This document shows, one piece after another, positions 21,801 through 33,098 of a DNA stretch of 64,000 bases (within the stretch, counting starts at the first letter, position 1; each line of letters starts with the position of its first letter). This DNA is from Pegea sp. RAD2-039 (lineage: Eukaryota; Chordata; Thaliacea; Salpida; Salpidae). Location: the NCBI GenBank assembly GCA_034620365.1, contig JAQGEQ010000043.1, positions 62,001-126,000 on the forward strand. The letters run 5' to 3'. Both the position numbers and the translations under genes were made by a program. The notes under the pieces are model-generated. The model was not told where the DNA came from. It ran no database searches and saw only the letters and a program-made list of their open reading frames with translations.

Positions 21801-24079
21801 GGATATTAAAATGGTTTGGAAGGTGTGTTCGTGCTTTTGACACACTTCAAAAGTAACTAAAACATAAAAGGGAAAAGCTTTAAGTAGAAATTTTTTATTT
21901 TAGCCCAGCTAACTTCCATCTTGAAATTAACAGAGGTATTTTAAAAATCCACTTTACAATGAATAAACCGAAGCAACTCAAAAACATTGACAACATTAAT
22001 TGACATCCTAACATAATCCATAAATGTTCAAATACAACATTTAAATGCAATGTCCTAAAAATATTGAACAGATGAAAATAATTCCTGTGAAAATGGTTTA
22101 CTGAAGTAGAAAATTGAATTATTATTAAAAAGAGTGAAATTATGCGAAGCTTGAATAGGAGTTATGAAGAGACGTTTGATAATAGGATTAAAACATCAAG
22201 AATTCAATTCGAATTTTTTCACATGAATAAGTCAGTTTAATAAATCACTCAATCAAGCAACTAAGCTTTGTTCAAATCAAACAATCTTCAACTGATTTTT
22301 CTTGCTTATGTGTCAAAATACAGTTTGATAAAAACAAGCAGATAAATGCGCATAAGTCATATTTTAAGAACCTTAAATATAACTGAATTAAAGTCATCTT
22401 AAAACATACTGCAAAGTTCAAGTGGCGATGAAATTTATATAAAGAGACTTTAAAAGTAACTTAGCTGAGGTTTAATTAAGTTATGCCGCCTATAAGGTTT
22501 GATGTAATATTAATGACTAAACTTTTGCTACAAGCTATGTTTTTTTACAAAAATGTTATTTTAAAGAGCACATGTGGTAGCCACTACAATAATCTACTTC
22601 ATTTCAAAGTTCTTTTTTAATATATCTATATATCAATATTTGAAAAAGCTGAATCACCTGTACTTGTTTAAAACCGACAATCTTATTTGAAACACAAATT
22701 AGATTTTGATTTGATATCAACTCTGATCGAAAAAACTGCTTTAAATTTCAATTACCAGTAGTTGCAGGTATCAAACTTAAAAAAGTGTTTACTCAAGGTG
22801 GTTAGACTACATTCAAAATGATGGGAGACTATGATTATTATTAAAAACTATTTGTTGACCTTTATTGGCATTCAATTTACTCAATTGATAAAGATAAATG
22901 AAAATACTTTCAACTTTATTTGTTATTTTTTAAAAGTTTCAAACTGAACCTACAAATCTTCAACAGAAATGTTTTTTTTCATACTGAAAAAACTTTATCA
23001 GTTTCAAGAAAACATAGGACACAAATTTAAAGACTCCGCCTACTACTTGACTCACCTTAACAGGATTCGAGCTTAACACCAGATATTTGAGACCTGTCAT
23101 TTCTCGGACCACCTGTGGTACAGCCAAGAGCTGGTTGGACGACAAATCTAACCTCCGATAACTGGTGACGTCATCAACTGGAAAAAGAAACTCCGGGAGA
23201 CTATGAATCAGGTTGCCACAGATACGAAGTTCAGCTAACATCAAGTTTCCTGTTTGTATAAGATTTGCATCAGCTGCTGCAGCACCTGGTCGCCTCACCA
23301 ACATAAACACCAATCATAGTTTGGGTCGCGCGTTTTTAACGTGACGTCTACTCGCTGTCGCTCACGTGACAAATATTTATGTTACTGAGTCTTTTAAGTA
23401 ACGCTCGCAAACGTATTGCATGGTAACGATATCAACTCATCGATGACGTCACATCCGTGAGCGATGTCACACCTTGGAATGCGTGTTGAGTGAGATGAAC
23501 AATCCGATTTCGCGAAAGATCGATCCTTCGGAGGTTGTGGAGTCCTTTAAGTCGTGGAATCGCGGATAGTTGATTATCTGCTAGATCTAAAGTCTCCAGA
23601 ACACTAAGTGAATCTAACACGTGATCATCAAGTGCGCTGACGTCATTTCCTTTCATCAGTAGCTGCTTGAGCGAACGACAACTCTGTTGGCAAGATACTC
23701 GTCATTACCAACGCGACCTCACAGCGCAACCAAGCGGATAGCTCACATGGAAAGCCCCTTTGTCCAACCATCTTAGTTTGTTACCAGTCAAGTTAAGAAT
23801 TTCCAAAAGTGGAGGACACACAAAAGAAGAGTTTAAGATCATGAGCAGATTGTTTCCTGTACAGGAAGAAGTCAATAAATGTTGGAATAAACCTCATCAT
23901 TAACCTGACAAGTCCAGTTTCTTGGTGCTGTTTTTCAGTGGCAAAGCTGTCAATTCCCGAAAAGCTGGAAGCGAACATTTGTATTCAAAGTTTGCCACCT
24001 CAACTGAGCAGTCAACATCCAACGCTGATGACGTCACTAGTCGAGCGATCATTGCAAGTATAAAGTAGAACTGCTTCAT
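12822..24079 (-). CDS. LRR-FN3 type I transmembrane receptor, 993 aa, 17 exons
   Basis: Exons in order: 24079-23905, 23856-23747, 23683-23473, 23249-23056, 19953-19734, 19507-19381, 19324-19229, 19164-18950, 18896-18752, 18699-18513, 18247-18026, 16611-16442, 15872-15696, 15180-15013, 14359-14233, 13347-13181, 13092-12822. They sum to 2982 nt, exactly in frame. Layout: signal peptide (MKQFYFILAMIARLVTSSA); a Cys-containing N-cap; about 28 leucine-rich repeats (to about residue 690); LRRCT with NPWSCGC at about 697; an FN3-like domain at about 765-848 (core LLPETIYIVCIST); a Ser/Gly linker; one membrane span (LTLIVVFSVLGIVLAIAFL, about 874-898); and a basic tail of about 90 residues with no TIR or kinase domain. 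The architecture resembles TRIL, vasorin or LRFN-type adhesion and signalling receptors, but the repeat count is larger. No orthologue is assigned. An adhesion or ligand-binding role at the cell surface is inferred. Confidence 0.85.
19954..23055 (-). other. large intron 4 of the LRR-FN3 gene
   Basis: A 3.1-kb AT-rich intron between LRR exons 4 and 5. Short open frames here (such as 20826-21041 on the other strand) lack domains and splice support. A small GC-richer patch at 20937-20965 contains CCGGGTGGTC. I see no gene inside. Confidence 0.5.
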
Positions 24080-27000
24080 GTCACCCGCTGCTACTTATTA
24101 ACAGTTAAACACTTAGAGAACTTTTTGATTTTTATTGAATTACAATTTATTATTCAAAATTCCGATAAACTTTTCAAGTAGAGATTGAATGTTTAGTTGA
24201 AGTGCTTCAAATTTACATCAAATTAAAGTGCAAGCTACTTTCTTTCGAATGAAACAATCAAAATTAAAGAAGAAAATGTTATTTAAAGAAATGTTCGTTT
24301 TATCACGCTGTTCTGACAGCTTGGAAATCATTTTTTTTTGTTCTAATTTATGTTTGAAGTTTTGTTTTCATTAATTACAAATTTGTTTTTAACTTCTATT
24401 CTAACAGTATATAGGATTTTAAAAAAATATTTAAAACGAGTTTGATTAAAATAGTCAGTAATAAAGCAATTCTATGAAAATAAAAGCATCATTCTCAACC
24501 AGAATACAAAATATTTGTTGTTAAGTTTGCCTACTAAAAGCTACTAACCTCTTTATATTCAAGTTTGTTCAATTGCAAAGACGTAAGCTCTTTAATTTTC
24601 TTCTTTCTTAAGTTAGAGGTAAAATACAGGAAGTCATTTTGATCAATAAACTGATAAACAGCTTGCTACAAAAATGATGCAACTTATACTTGTTAAATTA
24701 GATAAAAATTAATTAAATGAATTTTTCGAAAACTTACTGTAAAATAATTTTTAATTTTTTAATGAAATTTAAGAAAATTATATTTAAAGTTAAAAAAGCC
24801 AGTGTAATTAATCTTTTAAACAATTGTTTATTAGTTTCACTAGAAAGTCAAGTTTTATAACGAAAATAGTAATAGTGTTTTATATACAGAGTATTTTTTC
24901 TTTGAATTATAACAAAATAAACAGCTTTTAGGAAGCAGTTAATTTAATTTATCAACCTTTAGTTTAAATCTAATTTTTTATTGGAATACTATGATCACTT
25001 TAGAAGAAGATCTACTCAAAATATTTAATAAAATGTTGATATTACAGTTAATGATTAGATAAACTTAAATTAAAACAAAAACTATAGGACTACGAATAAA
25101 ATTGAATACTATAACTACCACTTCTGTATTCAACAATTTTTATACTAGAACCAAGTTAAAATAACAATATTTGATTCAGATTTGCCAATTGAAACTCAGA
25201 AAAGAAAAGTCAAAATACCAATTGAAACTTTATTCAGTCTATCTTTGATATTCTAATTTATTAAAGTTCTTTCGAACGATCTATCAAGTAAAAATTATGA
25301 TAATATCTCTAAGAGATTATTGAACTTCAAATTATGTGTTACTCCGTACAATATGCATGACTAATTCTACATCTTATTATGATGACAGAAGATTTTAATT
25401 TTTTATTTAGTCATATCGAGGGGTGTAATGGACCACCCGGTACAATGACGTTTGTACTTGTCCTCGTCTAAATCTGCTGCCTATCGGCTTAAAATAGGAC
25501 TTTGCCTTTAAATGGCTGTTTAGCGATGCAACAAGAAATAAACTAAATTGGATTTAATCATCTTTATCTTGTCATTCATCTGCTTCGAGTTTAGCACTAT
25601 AAAAATAATCATATTGTGTTAAATATTGAATCACGAAAAAAATAGTGAGGATGTGACAGTAAAGGCTAGAATATTTTTTCTGAAAGCTTTTTGCTTGTCG
25701 AAACTTATACTCATTTATAATTTAGCTGTTTCAATGTTTGACAGCAAGCAACAGTTAGTTTGGCCAACTTCAAATTGACTTCAACACAGCTGATGTACCG
25801 ATGATGATCAGCTAACATAACAAAACAGAATCTGTTCAGCTCAAAGCTTCATTTTCCGACTTTATCTTGATTTACTGGCTGCATCAAAAACAGGTCATAC
25901 TACCTAAGAAGATTTTTTAAACTACACACTCAAAAGCATGTTTGTCTTCTGAAACATATAAACTGTCGCAGTTTGTTTAGTGGTTTGATTAAGCTGTTTA
26001 AAGCCTTGTCACTAGTAAGTAAGACATTTGACAAAAAGATGCTTGTAGTTAGTGAGTTTAACAATTTTAAGCATTTGTTCTCTGCATATACTTTTTTGGT
26101 TTATTTTGTAAATCATAACTTTTTGAAGTTAGTCTTGAAAAATTAAACTTTCACAGATAATGGTGATAGATACGGTGAAAGCTTACAATATTAATTCTAG
26201 AAATGATTAAAACAATTCTTACTGACTATATAAATATTTATATAATAACTTTTGGTTTACAATCTTTTCAACAATAGACAAAATCAATCTGTGAAAGCTC
26301 AAATACAAAACAAAATATTTAGCTTACGTTGGAGTTACATAAATACTTTAAATGGTAAGAAATTTTGGAAAAGTAAATTGTCTTATTATAATTTGAAAAT
26401 AAAGCAATTATGTTTTATGATTGATGAAGTTAACAAAAGTATTTACTAAACAACTTTTCCTTATTTCTCACTCAAAACTCCTATAACTTTCTTGCAAGTA
26501 ATATCAATAAAGTCGATTTTAAATTAATCTGGTATAAATCATTTACTGCTCATTTAAGTAAATATTAGTAAAAATTTAAAGTAAGCAATGAAGAACTTTT
26601 TTACTTGGAGTAAACCTGCAGTACGAGCAGAATTTCATCAATATTTATCAGCTGTCAAAACTTGAAGCTTGCAATAATCTGATCAACATACTTTGCAGAA
26701 AGCTTCACTTTAATCCTTCAATAAAAAACTACCAACTGAAAATATTTTATCTCATCAGGCTTGTGTGCATCTGCTTCTATTATATTAATTACTGTTCATC
26801 GAATGTTTGGTACCAAGTATTGAAAAAACTTAGCAACAATAAAGCCGTAAACCTAAGTCAATGATACTTAATAGTTTGAAAATTGTGATGAAATCTAAAG
26901 TACCTTTAACTTTTGTGGTTCGCTGTTTTTAGTGAAGTTAGTCAAGGTTTTTTTCGTAAATCAACTACAGCTTATTTGATAAAAACAACTTATAAATTGT

Positions 27001-28699
27001 TTTCAAGCTACAATATAAGTTAGTAAAGTTTTTTTTATAGTTACAAACAGCACAAAAACAGATATTTGACATTTATACAAGTAAATTGCTGAAATGTAAA
27101 AATGGCATTATGTAAAAATGGCTTGAATTTGATTTTGGTATCAGCAGCTTAACGAACTCTACTTAAAAACTTTCAATTCATACTTCATTTCAAATATTAG
27201 AATCTATTATAATAAATATTTTTCTAAGTACTATAAGCTTTCCTTGTAAAAAGGTTTTCTTAATTTTTCAAAAGTTTTGAAAATAACACTATTAAAAAGG
27301 AGTTTGAATTATGATAACTGTAATTTTTTTAAACTTGTAAAAATTATTCTTTAAAGGTATAATAAATTACTTTCCACTACTGCAGACGTATTCTATTAAC
27401 TTATCCGATAATGTTTGTTTCACAAAACTTGAAAATATATGAAAATGTGGTTTAAATTCAAACTTACTTTTGTTTACGTTTCTAAATCAAATTTGATCGT
27501 CATATAATAACTGAATATTATACTACGTTAAGCACAATAGTATCTTTTTAATATTTTATTTTTCTATGCACAATGCTTTTAATTTAAGTAAATTTACTTT
27601 CTTAAGCACCCTTCACCACCAAACTCTCAATTTTTTGGTTGAATAAGTATTTCTTGGCTTAATGCTGTTAACCAAAAAGTTGTTAGACATAAGCTTTTTA
27701 AAATAAACGTAGCTAGATCTTTTATATATTTTTGTAATTCAGACAGAAGAAGAAATCATCGTTGCTTAAAACCAAAGCATTTATCACGCTGTTAAACAGT
27801 TATTTGACAACTGAATACAAATTAACGATTATATCTAGTGATTATTCGAATATTACAGTTCATACTTTTAAATAAAATATTCTAAATATACTTTAAGAAT
27901 TTATTTTGGTTAATTTCTCCCAATCATATTTTAGCAAACTTTTATTACGCTTAAATAACAATATTAATCTTCGCTTATATATCATCAAAACCTGAAAAAA
28001 TAAACTATAGCTTAGAATTTTATAAAATATGAATTTTTTAATTATTTTATGATTCGTTCTGCAAACTAAAGCAACTAAGTTTGTTTACGTAATATTCCAT
28101 TAAACAAAAAAAGTATAAGACTGATTAAAAATTATTAGGAGCATTTTAATGATTAGTTTGTAAACAAAGTTTTTATCACTTTAACTTTGATTATGTACTT
28201 TAAAATTCTTATTTATTCCCTTAAAAGCTCTTATAATTCAACTCGTTGTAAAATAACTCCATAGTTCCATACAAAGTAAACAACTTTTTTTCATTTACTA
28301 CTAAAATCATTTGCTATAAAAATATTTCTTTGGTTGAGAACTGCTCAATTAATAAAGAGTTAATCAATACTGATCGAAGTTCAACTGATTTTTAACTAGA
28401 GAAAAAAATTGAAAAGAAATGAAACTTGTAATGAATTGTATAAACATTAACAAAACAAATGTTCAAACGCTAGAACACAGATATATTAAGCTAGATATTT
28501 TTCAAAATTTTCTAATTAAAAAGGAAATTAAACACAGCTTTTTTATTTCACTGTTGAAGTTATTCCAGTTACCCTTCACTTGTAACTGATTAACTTAGTG
28601 TGTAACATTATAAAACTTATGTTCATTGATAAGTTTTAAGTTATACGAAATTATTTCGATGTGCAATTCATGTTTTTAGTAAAAGTTTTGACTAGCTTC
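24080..28699. other. AT-rich intergenic region
   Basis: Upstream of the LRR receptor start. Very AT-rich, with no supportable exon on either strand. A GC-richer island at about 25411-25530 stands out and could be a short repeat remnant. Confidence 0.5.
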
Positions 28700-29835
28700 A
28701 TTTTATTTATTTATTACAATAAATGCAAAGGAAGGTACCTGAAGAGAGCACCTCTCGCTAACACACATTCTCACAAATAACATCTATTTAGTCAAAAATA
28801 TAGAAAGTAAAAGATGTAACACATAGTATTTCGATAACACTCAAAGCATATAACAGTGAACAATTATATGGAATGTTAATAATATAAAAAGGAGAGAAAA
28901 AAAGACAGTTTAGAAATGACAATGTTGGTAATATTATAACGGTTCAACTTCTTTTTAAACAACGCGAGCGATTCCGAGGTGACAATGTCTGATCGCAACT
29001 GGCTCCATGTATTAATTGTACGGTATGAGAAAAAAATTTGCTCTGACCATTGTACTAGGTGATATAGGCTTATTAAGATATAATGTGTGTCGTCTGAGCT
29101 GATATAACTTGAGGAAAGGACTAATGGAAAAGAAGTCATCAAACTGAAGGTCAATTAAATTGTTGATAATTTTAGAAATGAGAATTAAGTCGTATTTAAT
29201 TTGTTGAATTTCCAAAGTATCTAAATTGAAGAAACTGAGACGATCTTTATAATTATCATATTTAATATTAAGTTTGCTGCATACTGATCTCGTAAATGTG
29301 GCCTGAACAGATTCGATTTTTTGATACCACTAACTTGATATGGCATCCATGCACTAACATTGTATTCAAGAATTGGACGTACGTACAATTTTAAAAGATT
29401 GATAAAAAAGCATGGGTTCTTATAATTAAAGGTCTTTGAAATAAGAAAGGCATGGTTGACTGATTTTCCAAAGATTTTGGAAACATAACTGTGTCATTTA
29501 AAGTCAGGTGATAGAGTAATGCCAAGGTCTAGGACCGAAGGTACTCGTTGAAAAATAAATCCATTGATGGAATATTGGTTCAAGGAATTTACCGCTGGTT
29601 TACGAAAAAAATTATAAGTTCAGACTTTTTGGGTGGATTCTGAGCTGCCACTTCGTAGACCAGTTTTCTACAGTGTGTAGTTTAGTTTGAAGTTTTGAAG
29701 GATTACAAGATAATAGCTTGATATCATCTACTGCTACTAGTCTTCTGACGAGGTCTTCAATGAAAATTAAAAAGAGAAGGGGACCTAGAACAGAACCCTG
29801 AGGAACACCACTAGTAATTTGACTAGAATTTGACT
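28700..29835 (-). mobile_element. decayed CR1/L2-like non-LTR retrotransposon, 5'-truncated
   Basis: The minus strand encodes the C-terminal half of a non-LTR reverse transcriptase. Visible blocks are SGVPQGSVLGPLLF (about 29783-29813) and AVDDIKLLS (about 29720-29740), which stands where the catalytic YADD or FADD normally lies. A thumb-like segment with EYNVSAWMPYQV follows, then LILISKIINNLIDLQFDDFF (about 29150-29215) and the C-terminal FFSYRTINTWSQLRSD (about 28980-29030). The last two blocks are in different frames, so at least one frameshift lies near 29030-29090. The remainder of the polymerase and any endonuclease are missing upstream of about 29835. The 3' end carries an AATAAATA-like tract near 28700-28725, as in elements with short 3' repeats. 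It is an inactive copy; the exact clade is uncertain. Confidence 0.8.
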
Positions 29836-31820
29836 ATAAACACTAACATATTATCACATGCTTTACTCAATGATGTTACTATTAAAGAAATAAGTAAAAC
29901 AATATTTTAATAATAAGAGTTATATTAAGAAAGGTATTGTGCTAAAATTGGTTAAAACTGGAAACAACTGTATTTCGGCCTAAAACGTGATGAATTTGTT
30001 TTTATTGAGGCTGATATTTACTTTTGTATTTTTACTGAGCTGCTTAGAATAATTAAACTGATTGTTTAAGAAATGGCGGAATAAATAAATTTACAAAAGG
30101 AAAAACTTTGTGCACATTCAAGTGGTAAAAATAAAGCAAATTACAACTTTTCCAAAAAAACTTATTGAAAGTTATTTTTATTAAACAAGATCTTAAAATC
30201 ATATTTGCTAAAGAGCTATAACGACTTATAGAATTCTATAAGACTGCTGTAAATGACTCAAAAAAATCTGCTACTAACGATGTAAAAAAATTATATTTTA
30301 CAAACAGCTTTTGCTATTATTTACGTGCAATTTTATTAAGCTATGATGACATGTATATTTTCAAAAGTTGATTTTATTAAAAAAATCATCATAAGTAAAT
30401 TTAGGTATAGCTTGCATAATAAAGTCAAACTAAACATTAAGCACTTACGGTCACCAGGCGAGAATTTGTCAGTACAATTTTTTTTTCATCTAAGTGATCT
30501 ACAGATTATGCTGATAAAACTTATTATTTATTAGTGATCTACGTGGAATACTACAAACTAAACTTCCTATTAATGTGAGCACTCAAAAAAAAGTATTTAT
30601 CTAAATTCTATGAAATTTTTAAATTGTAGGTATTATAAAATCTAATAATTTTTCCATAAGTTGTAAGTAATATAGTTTTTAAACTTTAATAAGCTTAGAT
30701 TATTATATTGAAATTTTTCTTAACTATTTTTCAGAAATATAATTTACAGCCCTGCTTCTGACCTTATCAATAAACCTCTATAGGTTACGTTCGTTTCAAT
30801 CAGCCTATTTTTTGAGGTTTCTGTACAGACACATTATTTGTCTTTAAAACACTTTTATTTTCTGTTTTAAGGTTTTATGTATCTAAATACAATTCTTTTG
30901 TATTAATTTCTTAGAAAATTTTTTTAAAGTACTTTGTTTTTCAAAAAACATTACTTTATATTAACTTTTATTTTTAAAGTTTCACAGAATTAATTTATTA
31001 AATGTTCACATTTAACTTTTGTTAATTTTAATTAAGTTAGTATCTGGTAGATTTTTGGTTGAAATTATCTTTATATAATACTACTTTTTTTAGATTAAAT
31101 TTTTTAAAACTTTATTTTCTTTTTGTCTAGCTTAAAATTTTGAGCTTCACCAAGATATACTTTCAGCTTTAACATAACAATAATTCAAATGTTAATAATC
31201 AAATTTGTTTTAAATGCTATCATTATCTCATTAATAATTTTTTAAATTCAAAAACTTTCAGTTTATTGTAAGATTGTATTTATCTGAAATGTCATTAAAA
31301 TCCAACTATTTATTTTTTTAGTTTTAATTATTAATAGAGATTTTAAAGATTATATTAGTAGTTTTGTTTTTGTATTTATAACTTTATTTAGTTAATTAGT
31401 TTTATAGTTTACTTATTCTATGTACAATTCTAAACTCTTAGTTAATAAATTACTTACTTACCAGCTGCATAGAGTTAGTTATTTTTAAAATATTTTTTTT
31501 TATAAAAATTATATATTTGATTTTATATTATTTATTTGTTTTTATTATATAATTATCATTTCTTTTTACTAAGTTATTTTTGAAATATTATTAAATTAAG
31601 CTATAAATAATCTGATATTTAAAGATAATTATATTATTTTTATAATTTTATCTATTAAGTTATTTTTTTAATTAATCAGAATAATTTATAATAAACTTTT
31701 TTTCTTATATTCTTTAACAAAATATAATTTGATTTATAAAAATTAATTCATCTCCAGAATTATGGCTCATATATATGATCACCTTTTATAAATATTTTTA
31801 TGTTTAATACTGTTTTCTTT
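29836..31820. other. AT-rich intergenic region
   Basis: Extremely AT-rich between about 30600 and 31800. No coding exon, RNA gene or tandem array is supportable. Confidence 0.5.
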
Positions 31821-31824
31821 GCAG
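31821..31824 (+). promoter_or_regulatory. 5' UTR splice acceptor, possible spliced-leader site
   Basis: A pyrimidine-rich tract followed by ctttgcag ends 26 nt upstream of the ATG at 31851. It could accept a 5' UTR exon or, if this is a tunicate, a trans-spliced leader. The choice cannot be made from the sequence. Confidence 0.35.
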
Positions 31825-31850
31825 CATTTGATAGAATAACTTAATTAACA

Positions 31851-32621
31851 ATGTTTCCTTGGGGTGGTAATTATTTTTTTCCTTGGCCAACAAAGACCCC
31901 TTATAGTGGGTGGATGTACCCCCCAAAGAATGTTTCATTGGGGCAGTACATGTCAATTGCAGGTCAACATAAGTTAAATGCTCTTAAACGGTATAAACCA
32001 TATGCCATGATTGTCGGAGTTTTTTATGTTGGAGGATTGTACTTTACTGGCAAATCCTGGTATAATCAATGTAAGTATAGAAAGTAGCTTTAATCTGATT
32101 ATCTGTTGATGATGATGTTTTTTAGATAAAAATGGAGGCACATTCTATATTGATTTAAAGAATGATGAAGGAAGTTTGATGATGGGTAAGATATTTGATT
32201 CTTTGTTATAATCTTAAAAATTGGCTTAGTTATTTTGATAAATTACTTCTAGTTTCACTTTAGCTTTAAATTATCAAACAAGTCTATCATATATATTGTA
32301 TTATACATTCTTACCTAGATTTATCATTTTCATAAAGATTTTGTTATAAAATTATTTATAGATTTGTTATCTTAATTTATAAATCAAATTTGATTTCACA
32401 TTTTAGTCAAATATTATTAAATTTTTTTTTAATCTTTTATTAAAATGAGTTATATAAGAAGATTTTTTATATTTAATCTCATTTAATTTCTTATTACTGC
32501 CATTTATATATTGATGATTAAGATAATTTATTTTATTATTAACTTTATTTTAGGACCGGCATGCCCCAAAGCAAAAGCTGAAAGACAACGAAAGTACATT
32601 ATGCATGCTGAACATATGTGA
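31851..32621 (+). CDS. small single-span membrane protein, 115 aa, unrecognised
   Basis: Exons 31851-32070, 32126-32185 and 32554-32621 (TGA) give 115 residues in frame with standard donors and acceptors; AATAAA at 32673-32678. The N-terminus is rich in Trp, Pro and Tyr (MFPWGGNYFFPWPTKTPYSG). One hydrophobic span, YAMIVGVFYVGGLYFTG, lies at about 53-69, followed by a polar C-terminal half ending in a basic stretch (KAKAERQRKY). There is no cleavable signal peptide. The size and layout (one span, basic flanks) recall accessory subunits of mitochondrial inner-membrane complexes, but I cannot match it to a named subunit. It is convergent with the coiled-coil gene downstream. Confidence 0.75.
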
Positions 32622-32672
32622 TGTGTTTTCATCTCCTTGCATCATCCTATTTTCTTAAATGATTCTATATAG

Positions 32673-32678
32673 AATAAA
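32673..32678 (+). terminator. polyadenylation signal of the 115-aa gene
   Basis: AATAAA 52 nt after the stop codon. Confidence 0.6.
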
Positions 32679-33098
32679 TTTATTCAAAATATAGAAGTGT
32701 TTTGTTTATAGTGGCTAGCAAACTTAAAGAATTAATTTTAGTTGAGTCTCATTACAAATACTATTACTTCCAATTTAAGTTTTATTAATTTCATCAGCAT
32801 TCTATAAATCAATCTTTTTTGGCCAGATTGTTGAATAAGAATTAAGAATTTACTAAATAATCCATTGCCTAATTTCAAAAATTTAACGACTGATTAATGG
32901 TTTAAGGATTTATTTCACAATTGTGTCAATAACAAGGCAACGCTTAACTAACTGCTTTAGTATGTACACTTAAACTTTATAGTGAGTACACGATCTTGCT
33001 AAAAAATAAAGAATATTGCATAATACAACATATGTGATAAAAGAAGCTAAAGTTATAAAATATTCAGCAAAAATCTAAATAAGATGTGCGTTGAATCT

